Shown: positions 11,786-24,100 of the stretch, in pieces
How positions within the stretch are numbered: position 1 is the first letter of the stretch
How the letters are laid out: each line of letters opens with the position of its first letter
Assembly (NCBI GenBank): GCA_950295325.1
Contig: OX485806.1
Coordinates: 23,934,001 to 23,998,000 of the forward strand
Reading direction: 5' to 3'
DNA length: 64,000 nucleotides
DNA from: Polytrichum commune
Taxonomy: Eukaryota > Streptophyta > Polytrichopsida > Polytrichales > Polytrichaceae
Made by a program: the position numbers and the translations under genes
Notes under the pieces: model-generated
Told to the model about the DNA's origin: nothing
The model's input: only the letters and a program-made list of their open reading frames with translations
Database searches by the model: none

Positions 11786-13831
11786 ATGCAGATGGATGTA
11801 ATGTCAGAGCACTCTGAGGTGCCATGCTTCAGCCAGCAGATGACGGACGCTCTTTTCTTCTCCATGGCTGTGTACCAACCTACACCGGAAATGGTGTTGT
11901 CAGACCTGCACACAAGGTTTGAAACAGTGACCCCTGTGATGGAGTTCGGATTCGGGGAAGAAGGAAAACAGGCGATCTTTGCTGGGCGAACCTCGAAAGG
12001 CCGCATTATTGTGGCGTGCCGAGGTACTGCTGGGCTGAAAGATGTTTTGCAGGACCTAAAGTACTTTCACACTCATCTCGCATACGTGCGGGGAGCTGCA
12101 CACTGGGGGTTTGCAGAGAGGGCGCAGAGTGTGCCTATCGATTACTTCTGCAAGCTGTTGAGTGCAGGGGAGGAAATTGTCTTTACTGGTCACTCATTGG
12201 GAGGCGCTGTTGCTTCTCTTTTGAGTTTAAGAGTGCTGGAACACACTAAAGGAAGCTTCCAGCATCAGGTGCATTGCATCACATTTGGGTCGCCACTCTT
12301 TGCAAGTGACAGCCTGGCGCAGACAATCAATTCCAAATATAAGAACGTCTTCCTCCACGTTGTTTCAAAGCGGGATGTCATCCCTAAAATTCTACCAGTT
12401 GTATCTGCCTTGCAACGCCTCCTGTATGCAGGTGAAGATCATCTTGAAGGGTTGTCTGTTATTAGGAAACTGCTGGAATGCATAAAGTGGCTACCTGTCG
12501 TTCCTTTCATGAAAGGGGTCGAACGAAGAATTCCCAGCCTTCTTAAGCTTCTTATTCGGTGTCTTATGAAGCTTGCATCACCAAGTCACGTGACAGGCTC
12601 TTATGCCTTCGCTGGACATGTCTTGATGTTGGACTCTGATGCAACCATTGAGAGTTCACTGAAGCTTTCGAGCGCGGACGACCTCAACAACTGGCACTCA
12701 CAGCTGAATTTTGCACTTGGAGCTGGGTTCGATCCGTCCATGATTGAAGAGCATGGATTGAACAGGTACAAAGATGGGATTTTACGAGCATTCTCTCATG
12801 TTGTTATCAATCGTGAGGTGAGTTCCTGTGGAGGGGACTGCATATGTGTTGAGTCGACATCGATACTGTCAAACGGGAGCTCACAGTGTACTTTTGAAGA
12901 CGAGGGACAGCAGAAGAAAATCCTTATTCGACTCACCAGTAAAGGTGATGTTGGAAAAGAGGCATGTGAGCTGCTGCTACAATGCACTATGAACAATGAA
13001 GTTGATGCAAAAGGTCTTCTTTCTCGGGGTTCCTTGAAGGATATTGATGTTTGGCAAAATGATGGCGATGGATCACAGGAAATTTTAAAGTACTTCCAAA
13101 TGATGGAAAGTTCATGTGATGAGCTTTGTGCCTTGAGCAGCGATAGTGGCCTGAAAAGAGTCGATGTCACCAAAGTTTGCCACTATGGTGCTTTCATGTG
13201 CAAGGGAGGCTCTGTTGCTTGTAGTTCTGGTGAAATAACCGTTGCAGGTCAGAGCAAGGAAGCATATGCGTACTCTGAATATAGGAAGACGTCATCTAGT
13301 CACATGAATCATGGAAAGAGTAAAGCACATTTAGAGGAAACCCAGGTCTTGGAGGGTAATGAAGGATATGAAGGCATGTCAATATGTGTTGGGGAAGGCA
13401 ATGGATCTTCTCTCTCGTTCAAGAACCTCACACATGCCATGGCTGCTGGTGAGAGATCTGGTCCACATTCTTTGGAAAAAGGAGGTTCTGGCAAATTGCC
13501 AGGAATTGATGGGCGTAGTTTGATGAGAAGCAGATCAGGTAGTTCCAACAGTTCCCAATGGCCTCTCATCCCCAGGGATTATCAAGGTGGCGTTCCAGGA
13601 CATGTTCTATGTTGCCAGACCTGCTCTTCTCTTGAGGTCTGCAAACTTTTGAATAGGCAGACTGCCATCACCAGTGTCAGCAAGGCTATTGTAAGAGGGT
13701 ATGGGCACAAGCGCTACAAATTTGGATGGTTTCTGGGTACGATTGGCCGAGTTGCACGACATCTGCGAGTGCTGGACAACATGTGCATTCTTACATTCAT
13801 CAAAATTGCCTTGAGCAATTTCTTGGGGTAA
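11786..13831 (+). CDS. Class 3 lipase-type alpha/beta hydrolase
   Basis: An uninterrupted 681-residue frame. The first ATG (11786) follows a likely leader-intron acceptor, TTTTTTGGAGCAG, ending at 11774. Lipase_3 fold features are visible: a beta strand plus oxyanion region (GRIIVACRGTAG, about 72-83), the nucleophile elbow GHSLGG with Ser at about 137, an acid candidate Asp at about 197 in SKRDVIPK, and a His candidate at about 325 in EEHGLNRYKDG. This triad layout matches plant Lipase_3 and EDS1-like hydrolases, which hydrolyse acylglycerol or related esters; the substrate is unknown. An extended C-terminal half (about 350-681) is unlike the usual short lipases. It is Ser/Gly-rich to about 590, then ends in a conserved-looking segment (RGYGHKRYKFGWFLGTIGR) and a hydrophobic tail that may contact membranes. 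No EDS1-type C-terminal domain is recognised. No signal peptide is seen. A polyadenylation-type AATAAA is at 14677. Confidence 0.85.
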   Translation: MQMDVMSEHSEVPCFSQQMTDALFFSMAVYQPTPEMVLSDLHTRFETVTPVMEFGFGEEGKQAIFAGRTSKGRIIVACRGTAGLKDVLQDLKYFHTHLAYVRGAAHWGFAERAQSVPIDYFCKLLSAGEEIVFTGHSLGGAVASLLSLRVLEHTKGSFQHQVHCITFGSPLFASDSLAQTINSKYKNVFLHVVSKRDVIPKILPVVSALQRLLYAGEDHLEGLSVIRKLLECIKWLPVVPFMKGVERRIPSLLKLLIRCLMKLASPSHVTGSYAFAGHVLMLDSDATIESSLKLSSADDLNNWHSQLNFALGAGFDPSMIEEHGLNRYKDGILRAFSHVVINREVSSCGGDCICVESTSILSNGSSQCTFEDEGQQKKILIRLTSKGDVGKEACELLLQCTMNNEVDAKGLLSRGSLKDIDVWQNDGDGSQEILKYFQMMESSCDELCALSSDSGLKRVDVTKVCHYGAFMCKGGSVACSSGEITVAGQSKEAYAYSEYRKTSSSHMNHGKSKAHLEETQVLEGNEGYEGMSICVGEGNGSSLSFKNLTHAMAAGERSGPHSLEKGGSGKLPGIDGRSLMRSRSGSSNSSQWPLIPRDYQGGVPGHVLCCQTCSSLEVCKLLNRQTAITSVSKAIVRGYGHKRYKFGWFLGTIGRVARHLRVLDNMCILTFIKIALSNFLG

Positions 13832-15352
13832 CTGGGAGGGTCACTTAGCCCCTCAATTATTATTATTGAATACACTTCAGCTAAGCCGCTGTCCTAGTGC
13901 AGCAGTAATGTAGGAAGTACATTGGTGGCTTGGTCCAACTGAATGAGAGTCTTTGAGCACCTAACTCGTTTCCACAGCAAGACACTTCAACCTTATTACC
14001 TTCAAGGTTTTTTACCTCCTTGTAATGGAGCAGGTATGGAGCTGAGCTGAAACCTTGTGGCTGCAAACAAACTTTTGAGTTTCTGGAAGACAAACAATTT
14101 CAAGTTGTCTTTCAATAGAAAAAGGTTATGGTTATTAGAGTGTTTTAGTAGTGAAGGACCTCCATCAGGAGTGTAGGTAGTGCATCATAGCTACAAAGGG
14201 CAGGTATTAGTGTGTTCTCTTGCTTGTGGTAGCTGCATGTAAGAAGAGCACTGATTCTTGAGACCCCACTTACAGGGTTTCTAGTCATTGATTGAAAGTC
14301 AACTAGTGGATATGACTTGCCTCTGTTTGTGTCGAAATTTGCCGAAATTTCTGGCTAACTTGCCTCTTGGGAGTGTGTTCGCATTCAATGCACTCATGCC
14401 ATGGCACCAAGAGTACGTTCACCAAACCTGGACTCTGACCCAGAGCTTGAGGAATAGCAAATCAGTTGTGTTGGATATGACTTTTCAGTAATTATGTATT
14501 ATTGCATATTGTTGTTTTGCTTTTTTTTGGGAAGTATGTCTGCCTCGGTTTAGGACTAAACTGCTTCAGCCACTTGCACCAGAGGAGAAAAGCTTTGAAG
14601 AGCTTAGTGGAGAAAAACTTTTGTAAGGGCTGGTACCTTGCATCTTCCTTTCATTTCTCCTTCTACTCTGGTTTCTAATAAAGTCAAGGGTATTTCTAAA
14701 TGACTAGCAAGGTTATGCAGTCAATACATGGTCCTAACAGAGCTCACATCAGAGGATAACCGCGACTTGAAATAGGGATATAGAAAGTTATTGCAGGAAG
14801 TGTGGAGATTGGTTCATATGAATTTGAAGTTGAGGGGTTCAATACTACTGCAGTGAAGGAATTGATAAGCAAGGATATCTTGACACTGAGTTCTGAGATT
14901 TGGAAATGCTTTGTTTGGAATTGTCCGCATACAAGTCCTATCATAGAGTCAAATTTTGCAACATGGGAGATGAGCTATTTTGAGGGAAAAAATGGGCATG
15001 AACAATAGGCTAGCAACCTTGCATTTGGAGTATGTAAGCTGTCCAATATTTCTAAACACATATGCAAAGAATTCTCTCAAAATTAGAGGGTGCCAAAATG
15101 TTGAATTGTATGGCCGATATCAGAATATGTTTGACCAAATGTTGGTTTTTCGTAAACATCAGAAAATATTTCACTTTATCAAAATGAACATTATTGATGT
15201 TCATGCAATGCTTGCATTCGAGTGGCAACCATTGATCAGAGTCAACACCTTCACATGAGCTCCCAACACATCAAAAACACAACCTCTTCCCACTTTGACA
15301 TTTGTTTTCACATTCTAATCTTCTCAAATTGCACAGCTCATGTGTCTATGGG
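13832..15352 (+). other. 3' region of the lipase gene
   Basis: No further gene is seen. A candidate poly(A) signal AATAAA lies at 14677-14682, about 850 bases after the stop codon; other T-rich stretches could also serve. The short open frames at 14288-15258 have no family resemblance. Confidence 0.4.
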
Positions 15353-15582
15353 TATAGTAACCTCCCGCTTAAGTACACAACTTGAACATGCGTAGTTTGT
15401 GCGTACTTAGCTGGTAGGTGCGTACTTTAGGGTTTCCCAAATTGCTTGTGTTTCGCTATAGTTGGTAGGTGTGTACTTTAGGATATAGGGTTTCCCAAAT
15501 CGCTATCGCTTGTGTTTTGCTATAGCTAGTATGTGTGTACTTTAGGGTTTAAAGTTTCCCAAATCGCTTGTGTTTCGCTACA

Positions 15583-15762
15583 ATGTCGAAGAAACCAAAC
15601 GGAAAGCGTCTCAATGAGCATCTACGTTGCGAAATCATCTTGAAGCTTAGCAAAACGAATACTCCAAGTAAAAGGGCTCTAGCCCGAGAGTACATCGTTA
15701 GTGAAGGTGATGTTAACACTCAAGAACTGAATGTTGGTTTAGAAGACGGAGTTATATTCTAG
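15583..15762 (+). pseudogene. pogo/Tigger transposase N-terminus (CENP-B-type HTH)
   Basis: From an ATG, the frame begins MSKKPNGKRLNEHLRCEII and continues through SKRALAREYIVSEG. This is the N-terminal psq/CENP-B-type helix-turn-helix of plant pogo/Tigger transposases, which binds the element's own inverted repeats. The frame leaves the family after about residue 45 and stops at 59 residues. The DDE nuclease core is missing. If translated it would be a DNA-binding-only fragment that could compete with full transposase; that role is inference. Confidence 0.75.
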
Positions 15763-15763
15763 G

Positions 15764-15969
15764 GGTTTTGACTCTCTTTATAAGCAGGTTCTTGACATCG
15801 AGGATTAGTTGCTCTGCCTTGAAGTTCAAGCAGAAGCAAAGGAAATTTTTGATGGCCTTAAGAAATCATTTGAATCATTTCAGAGCAAGATCCGAGCGGT
15901 CTACCTCAAAGCCAAACGCAAAAAACTTCAAAACTTACGCCAAATGACGATTCACGACATGTTCAACTA
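15764..15969 (+). pseudogene. pogo/Tigger transposase C-terminal remnant
   Basis: A second readable stretch follows directly after the N-terminal fragment's stop, in another frame. It is Lys-rich and helical (IFDGLKKSFESFQSKIRAVY) and ends LRQMTIHDMFN before a stop, resembling the short C-terminal tails of Tigger-type transposases. It contains one in-frame TAG near 15806. Together with the N-terminus this shows that a central block, including the catalytic domain, was deleted. Confidence 0.5.
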
Positions 15970-16063
15970 ATAAATCTTGAACCCTAAATTTTTTGCCAAA
16001 AAATGCGTACTTAACCGGGATGCGTACTTAAACGGGTGCGTACTTAAGCGGGAGGTTACTGTA

Positions 16064-17480
16064 TATATCCATGTTGGCTTGATGTTTAGAGTTATTTGAT
16101 TGCAAATGAATGTGTTGGGTGGGATTAATGTAGAGACCAAATCATATGTTAACCCAAAATGGGTTGCTTGGAAGTTAGGGCTAAGTAATGTCGACCTGGA
16201 CATTAAATGAAGAAATGCACGTCTAGTTGACGTGAACTTGCCATCCATTTCCCCTCATAATGTCAACCCTATCATGCCCTTAACTTTCCAAAATTTTGAT
16301 GGGTTACTATCCCTTTCTAGAGGCTTGCTAAGCCTTCTTGTCACTCTCCAACCCTCGTGCTATCACTTTCTTACCTTTTCTTCATCACTATTTTGGCCTC
16401 TTTTCCTCCCACTTTTGTCTTGGTGTAGGAACAATGCTTGCCTACCCACTGTGAGTGAGAAAGATATGCGACATATGTTGCCTTTTATGATTGAGTTGTA
16501 GAAGCAATATTGACTTTTCAAGAGGGTTTTATGAGGTGTGAGTTTCATTGTAGATATGAGAAATGTGTGTTGCCCCATGCATCATCACTCCATTGAACAA
16601 GATGTTTAATGTCTTGTTGAATTTCATAAACATATTGAATTAGGATCCCATTTTGTTGTTGGTTGCAAATTTGGAACTTGTGCTCAAAAAAAACCTTTAT
16701 TGTGGAAACTCATTAAAAGGGTGTCACTTGCATGAACGACTAAGGTAAGCATGGTTTAAATGACATTTTTCATTATTTTCTTCCTTTTACTCACCGGGTT
16801 GATTGACTCATAATTTTGTTGGTTTAGCAAATGAATTAGAACATCCATGCAATAAACAAAATGCACAATTTTTTATTATAAATTTGACATTTGATTGAAT
16901 TTATGGCACTTTCCAAACTGGCATGGTCTCAAATCCATGAACCATTTTCTCATTTCCTGTAGCACATTGAAATCCACTTCGTAACTATGAGAATTTATAT
17001 TTTCTTTACCCTAATTTCGACTTGAGCTTGATATGACATTGAAGAGATGAAGGTTTATGCAATTGCCTCGTCGTAAAAGGCTATTGTTCATAAGCATTGG
17101 AATATGATTCAACAAACTCTGAAGGTGGTTGCAACCACTCCCCTTATAGAACTCACACAATACAATCACCATTTAACAAAGACATATGTTAGTTTAAGCC
17201 CCAAAAACAAGTGTTTGTTTAAGGAGACAAGCCGAATTAAGACCGCTTACTAGGACCCTAGTGTAAACTCCTTGGTCCAATTTGGTTTTCTCTCAACCAA
17301 TAAGGTTACCCAATTTTGGAGTTTCTTTTTGTCTTGGACCCCTAGTGTACCCACCCTACTTCAGTGCATATTAGATTTGGGCACACAGATTAGAGCCATC
17401 CTAATGCCAACGTTGGCACCTCGGAACGGGACCTGGATGGGCGTTGGGCCGTCGGTCGGGACCTGGATGGAAGAAGACCT
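16064..17480. other. Intergenic with a dispersed repeat
   Basis: No gene is supported. The piece at 17252-17345 matches 8048-8150. Words near 17208-17235 (AAGTGTTTGTTTAAGGAGACAAG) recur in altered form at about 19108-19140 inside MIC60 intron 1, suggesting ends of the same unnamed element. Confidence 0.4.
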
Positions 17481-18195
17481 AGCTTGAGGATGTGGATGTA
17501 TCGCAGCCTAAACACCAGGGCCAGTGTCGCAAGAAGATTGAAGGGGAATGCACGACAACAGAAGAGACAGAGAGAGAGGGGCCCTCAGAGCTTCCCTTTC
17601 TTCTCTTGCCCATTCTTAACTTGCGACCTGGAATCTCGCCACTCGCATCAGCAATCCAACGAGCTCTCGCATCCCCAATTTGAGCCCCTGAGGCGGGAGA
17701 TCTTCGCATTTCTTGAGTCCACCAAGTAGGCAGGCTATTTTTTCAGTAGGTTTTCATGCCATTTCTGTGCACTGGAATTGCACATATCAAACAGCAATGT
17801 ATGTTTGAGATGCAGCTATTATAACCACGGCCATTTGAGGAGCAATTCTATCCGGAAGATTATCATAGTGTAAAGCTTTAGGTCCAGGCAGTGTGTTGGA
17901 TTTGGAGTGACATCGTGGAAAGCTGGAATGTTAAGGAAATTCTATGTTTCAATGCCATGAGTTAATGTATTAGTGCTGATGAATAGGTGCCCTGTTTTGT
18001 GTTTACTCTGTAACCAGGGTTTCTAGTGGCATGCCATGGGGAGGGATCTCAAAAACCTCAGAATTGCGACATTGAAGAGGGGAAAAGAATCGGTATGTGC
18101 ATTTCGATAGGTTTCTTTATTGCAGTGGAGCATTCTTGTAAACCCTAAAACAGGGGACACGTAAGATTGAAAAGTGGTAACAAAGGGCCGCAGCC
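17481..18195 (+). promoter_or_regulatory. Upstream and 5' leader of MIC60
   Basis: A GC-richer block at about 17480-17725 is typical of a plant 5' leader exon. It could be joined to sequence just before the ATG at 18196 by a donor near CAAGTAGG (17724) and an acceptor near TGTAACCAG (about 18018). Neither junction is proven. Open frames here lack family resemblance. No clear TATA box is seen. Confidence 0.35.
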
Positions 18196-21100
18196 ATGAG
18201 CGGTGCAAGCAGCCTACTTCGGCGACGAGTTTTGACCTTGCTTGTCAAGCATCGTCTGAGGGAATTCGAGCTTTTGTCCGAGTCTCCTTTTGGGAGTGGT
18301 CACAGCTTACGACACTTCATCGCAACGAGGGAGCGTTTTGCTGCTGCTGCTGCGACGTTGCCACCATCATATGTTAAGGTATGTTGTTTGATGTGATCAT
18401 TCATGTGATTGATGTGTCTGTCGTTTTTGTGGTTTACATTCCATCTGATTCTGAATTGCCCTCGGGCTCTACTCGGTGGAGCCTGTTAGCTTTAATGTGC
18501 CGACCGTTAACCCCTTCACCTTGATGTAGGTAGCTGAAGAGCCTCGAATTGCTGTGGCCTCGGAAATGCTGTAGATTCGTGAAATGCTTTTAACAAAAAT
18601 ATCACAGAATACTTCATATTCGTCAATTTAAAGACCGCAGAGTCTGAATCCTCAGCATTCAAGCTACCTGTAGAGTTTTTGTTGCAGCAATTGCTAGTTT
18701 TGTCAATTTCCAGTGAGAAAGGTATGTTAAGGTATGTTGGTTGATCAGTTTCTTGATGTTGTGATCACTCATGTGATGTGTCCTATGAGTAGCTTAAGGA
18801 AAGCGGGCCTTAAATGTCTGCACCCACTTCACGTAGGTTACAAAAAACTCTATTAATGCAAGATGTAGTATATCTAAATTGTGCCCGCAGCCATTTTCTT
18901 CATAATTTTCAGAGTTCATATGGATATCGTATTCATTATCAAAGTGGAGACTATCTTTCTCATTAAATGATCATATAGGTTCCCCCCGGTTATGTTGACT
19001 ATTGAGACTAGAATGGTTGATGAATTCTGAGCATAAAGTCCAATCTCTTTTAAAACACATGTGTTGTTGGTGTTTGTTCTTAGATCCACACCTAACCACC
19101 CAAATTACAGGTGTTTGTTTAAAAAAAGTAACCGAGTAAGTCCCGCATACCTTACTTGATGTGTCAACCGTTAACCTCTTAACCTTGATGTAGGTAGCTG
19201 AAGAGCCTCTATTTGCTGTGGCCTTGGAAACGCCCTAGATTCATGAAGTGTCTTCAACAAAAGAACGACAGAATACTTCAGATTCATCAATTTAGGACTG
19301 CAAAGTGTGAATCCTCAGCAATCAAACTCTCCCTAGAGTTGTTGTTGCAGCAGTTGCTAGTTTTGTTAAATTTCTAGTGAGAAAGCCTTCCTGCATCATA
19401 AAGCAAGATTGCCCCTTTAGTGTTCTAAGTGTATTGTTGTCAGAGATTTTTACACCTTAATTGATGTGCTTGTTACCTGCTTAATGCCTATGGGCCTCAT
19501 TTCTGGCAACACTTGAATGGTCTTGGCATAAATAATTGAAGTCCTCGGACCTGATAACATGAAGTCATATTTGGTTGTCTTCTTCCTTCCTCACTATCTG
19601 GTGCAATGTTACGGGACAATCTGGGTGAAGAAAAGAGTCGGCAAGGTTGTCATCTTCGGAATGAAGGGGTTGAATAGGAGATGAACTGAAGAGTCTGTAG
19701 TTGTCCTCTTGTTCACATCTTTGACCAATTCAACCTGCATAATTGGAGCATTAGGGCTTGAAGAACTGGCTGTAGAATTTTATGTGAGAAATCTGATTCT
19801 CCTCAGTAGATCCCTCATTGTGAAAAGTATAAGGAGAGGTGAACTTCAAGGAAGAGATTTGCCACAAGATTAGAAAAGAGTTAGTTGCTGCTTGAAGCAG
19901 AAACCACTTGGTTGTGATTAAGACACACAACAAACTGCAATAGTATTTTACGTGTGCAAGGAGCTTATATCAGGAACATCTATTATGCATTTATTTTAAG
20001 ATGGTTGGCTTATGCATTTATGTTGCCTACAGCAGAATCTGAACTTCCTTGGTGCTCGTACCAATGGTTATCGGAGCTTTGCAACTAATGGTGTACCTGA
20101 TTCACCCACTTCTTCTCCATCCCCACCAGATGCCGCCTCTGGACCAGGTTGGTTCATCCACGAATTATCATTTGGATTCTTTGTTGTCAGCCTTTTTAAT
20201 CAGCAATAATTAAGAGGAGGTTGAGATTGCCATGTGATCTAGTGGCTCAGATTTCTTGTTTCTGTAAAGTGCAACCAAAACTTGTGCAGAGGTTTGCATT
20301 TGAGGTTAATGTATCCTGGTGATAGGTATTGAAGGCTTTAGAACCAGCAGTAACTTGTCAATAACTGTGCATTTTATGGAGGTGATGTTTCATGACAGAC
20401 TTATTGTGACAAGAGTGTTCAAAGTCTGGATGACAAGCTTGACTTAGTGCAGTCAATATGGTCAGATGTTTATGTGAGGAGTTCTATGTGAATGGAGTAT
20501 TCTATGAAGGTTTCTGTGTGTCAGTGGTGTGTCTCTGTGTGTACCTTGATGCCGTCAAGGTTCACTTGTGTTCCAATATTTGGATTATTGCTGTTTAATT
20601 ATAGGCCTTCAGATAAAGCTTGTCAATAAAGAATTTCTTTCTGGACCTTGTTTGAGTTCATCCCCAGGCTTCACACTAGGGTAATGGTTTTTAGTTTACT
20701 GCAGTCTCCTGCTTAATTATTTACATGTGGGTATTGTGAGTTGATCACTGAATTGAAGTATCGTGTGCACTCCACTGGCCCTCTTGTATCTCACTGAATA
20801 TCATTGTGTGATCGAATAAGCAGGAAAAATAGCAAAAGTAGGTGCAGTGGCAGTTACAGTGGCAGCTGTGACATGGGTTGCATATTGGGTCCTGGATCTG
20901 AAACCCAAGGAAGTGCCAAACATTTTGTCCAAATCTACACATGTTCAGCCAGGAGGGATCTTTGAAGTTAATGACAAGACATCAAGGACAAATCATGGTA
21001 TAGGAGGTGCTGAAAAGGTGCCGCATGATACTGGTGCAAAGACACACCAGGAAATTGAGGTATGTGAAATAGAAAGTGTACCAGAAGCTATTGCAACTAC

Positions 21101-24100
21101 TGCAATGTTAAAAAAAACATTTGAAGAAGCGGCTGTGACTCCAACTCCAAATGTTGCTGGAGAATCAAAGAATTTGCTGCAGGTGAAGTCATTATCAAAA
21201 ATGCTGTCTTGTCCTTGAGTCTTAGTGTATTTGCCTTCCAAATCATAAACTTAGAGCATGGGATTCAGTACATTTCTTGTAAGTGTGGAGTTTTCTCTGT
21301 GCTTACAACGATCTGTGCTCCAGGTAATTCAGGGGACACCTCTGAAGCCACAAGCTATGGAGGATGTTGAGGGGAAACAGAAAATGATGGACTCTGATTT
21401 TCAAATTAAAGAAATTGAGGATGTCCAGTCTAACTCTCAAACAGAGGACAACAGCAAAAATCCTGAGGTGTTTGTGGCCCCAGAAGAGTTGCCACAGATT
21501 ATTGGGGAAAGCATTACTACTGATATCAACGGGGATGAGTTGACAATTACAAAATTGATAGAGGTAGAGAAGGATGATAGGCAGTCCCATCTCTATGAAA
21601 TTGTCAATCATGTAACTGTAGAGGAGATTGACTCTAATCAACCTGCAGGTCAGCCAGAAATTGCTCCACCTCTTAGTTTAGATGGAGAGCAGATTGACAT
21701 CCCTCAGATAGAAGATCTAGAACCTGAACCTTTTAGGAAAGAAATGCAGGAGTCAGCCAAGAAGGAGGAGTTGATGGAGTTTTCTGACAAAATCCTGTAT
21801 AATCAAACATCTGATGACCAAACCAAGAAAGGAGAGAATTTTGCAACAGACACGATGCAGAGCAGCAATTTTTGTGAGATAGAGGAGGTGATACTTACCC
21901 TTTGGTTTCTTATCTCTTGTATTGGATGAAGCACTTCTTTAATCTGTCTGAATTAAAATGTAGCTGTGTCAGAGCTTAGTGACTGCATTCACTTCAAGTA
22001 CCACATTAATAGATCAAATCCTGGAATATTGTCAGGTAATCAATTCATTCTGAAGAATGGACAGCTACTGCACTGATATCCATCATACATATTACATTTA
22101 CTCAGTGCTATTTAATTTGTGGTAATGTGTGGTGGTTTGTCATTGCCTTTTGCAGGCCCCAAAGGAGACCTCAGAAGTACTTCATTCGTATCCCCGTCAA
22201 GACATGCAAGGGCTTGCTGAATCATATCTACTTTCAAAAGCAAGGAGGAAAGAGGTCGGCCATTCAGTGATGATGTCACTGCCAACCTTATTTTTGTGTT
22301 TACTTTCCGTGCTTCTATTTTGGGTCCTTTGATGTTCAAGTACAGAGGTTCTGTATATTTTGAAATATCTTACTCTTGCCATTGGAGAAGGCTTCGCCAC
22401 AGGATCTTGATAAATGAATTACTGATCTTAGTTCATGAAATAATCTACATAATTAGTGCTGTCTCTTTTGAAATTTTTTTGGCTTGTGTTTGTGTGCTTC
22501 TTTGCATTTTGTTGCAACCTGCTCCGTGACCTCTATGAAAATTCTGGATTACCTCTTGCAATAACTTTGTGAGACATAGATGTAAGTTTAACAAAGGCCC
22601 ACATGCCCATCTTTGATTCGTGATTTGTTTTTGTCTTTGTCTTCCTTGTCCCAGATAGAGGAAGCAATTGGTCAGGACAGCTTTTTGAACGGAAGTGAAA
22701 ACAGAGATCACTACACTGGAGCAATCCAGGAATCTGAAAGGAGGCAGGCTGAAGCTGATGCCCAGTTTCGTGAGATGTTACTCAAGCTGGATGTAAGCCT
22801 CTACAATGTGGGGTGGAATTTTGAAATGCCTAGTGCTCAATATGTGTGCATTCATTACAGTGCACTGCAGCAACTTGAATTGTTGGCGATCAATGGCGAA
22901 TTGTTGCATCTTATTGTGTGCTCTTAGGCTATAATCTGAAGTGCATTACTGAGTTAGAAATATCTTGTGCAAGCTTCTTTTATCTGATGAATTTTCCTAT
23001 ATATGATGTATTCTGTTGGTTTGTCTATTCTGCTCCTTTTCAGGAGGAATATCAGCAGGAGCTGATGGAGGCTCGCAAACAACAAGAGTTGCAAGCCGAG
23101 TATGCCAACAAACTTGAGAAGGTGTGTGCCTCTCTATCATGACAACTGAAGGTCTCAGTGGCAACAGCTCAGATTCTGCCCTCAAATTCTAATTTCATTC
23201 TTGAAGAATGTTTGCAGTCATTTTGCCCAAAATTGTGGTCAAGGCTGATATGGTAGTATCATTCGGTACATTTGTTCTCACTGTATAGTTTTTATGTATG
23301 TTTCTATGCAGGATTTGAGTGCAGAGAGGGGCAGGTTACAAGCACAAGCTGAAAAGCAGGTGCATGAGGTGGAGCAAAGGTTTGGTGATGAAATGAAGCG
23401 CAAGGTACTCTATCAATTATAGATTTTCCTCTTGGTATGGAGACTCTGCAGGTCATATGGAAACCCCTGTGCTGAAGGGTATGACAGTATTGAGCTATTT
23501 TCGTATGCATCTCTATTATACAACAATCTGTTTAGAAATTCAAAATAGTGAAGGAGGAAGTAGGAGTTAAGATTATTGTCAACCATGAATCAATATTCAT
23601 ATGGACTCTAGCAACACTTATCTGGTTATAATTTCAGGTGTTGAGTGGTACCTGTTTCTTGTGTGTGTAAGCTATGTCTCAAAATGACATGCAGCACCTT
23701 GATAGGCATGTTGCTTATAAAAGTTAGTTACTGTGTTCAGGAGGAAGAGGCACGAAGGGAGATAGAGAAAATGGAGCTTCTCACTCAGGCTCGGACAAGT
23801 GCAGCTGTGACCATGGAGAAGGCACGACAATTGGAAGGCACTAAGGATTTGCAGATTCAGGTGATTCTGAGTTTCATGGACCTTCCTTTCTGTGCACAAA
23901 TGTATTTTAGATGAATGCTATTCTGCAGGTGGTGTCTACATATGCTGACATGATAAAGTTGACGGCCTTGAAGCAAAATCAAAGAAATGCTATTGATCTA
24001 AGTGCTCAAGGTCAAGGAGTTCATATCCATTACATCCCCTCCGATTTTGACCATCGTAAGTATACCAACTTTCTATTCTGAGCAGAAAGGGTAAAAATAA

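Larger units (their letters stand above)
15355..16061 (+). mobile_element. Internally deleted pogo/Tigger-like transposon
   Basis: The 707-bp element is bounded by inverted repeats AGTAACCTCCCGCTTAAGTAC (left) and GTACTTAAGCGGGAGGTTACT (right), flanked on both sides by TA. The right end reads CAGTAACC outward-in, as in pogo/Tigger elements of the Tc1/mariner group, which insert at TA; the left end has one change (TAGTAACC). Next to the left end, a unit of about 50-65 bp containing TGCGTACTTTAGGGTTTCCC is repeated about three times (15411-15575). The inside holds the two ends of a transposase gene but no catalytic domain (see 15583-15762 and 15764-15969). Confidence 0.85.

Noticed and set aside
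23929-24055. Possible extra MIC60 exon between exons 9 and 10 (TTCTGCAG before, GTAAGTA after; open frame VVSTYADMIKLTALKQ).
   Set aside because: It is 127 bases long, not a multiple of three, while both flanking junctions are phase 0. Including it would break the frame, and its protein does not fit the mitofilin family. It could be a rare cryptic exon.
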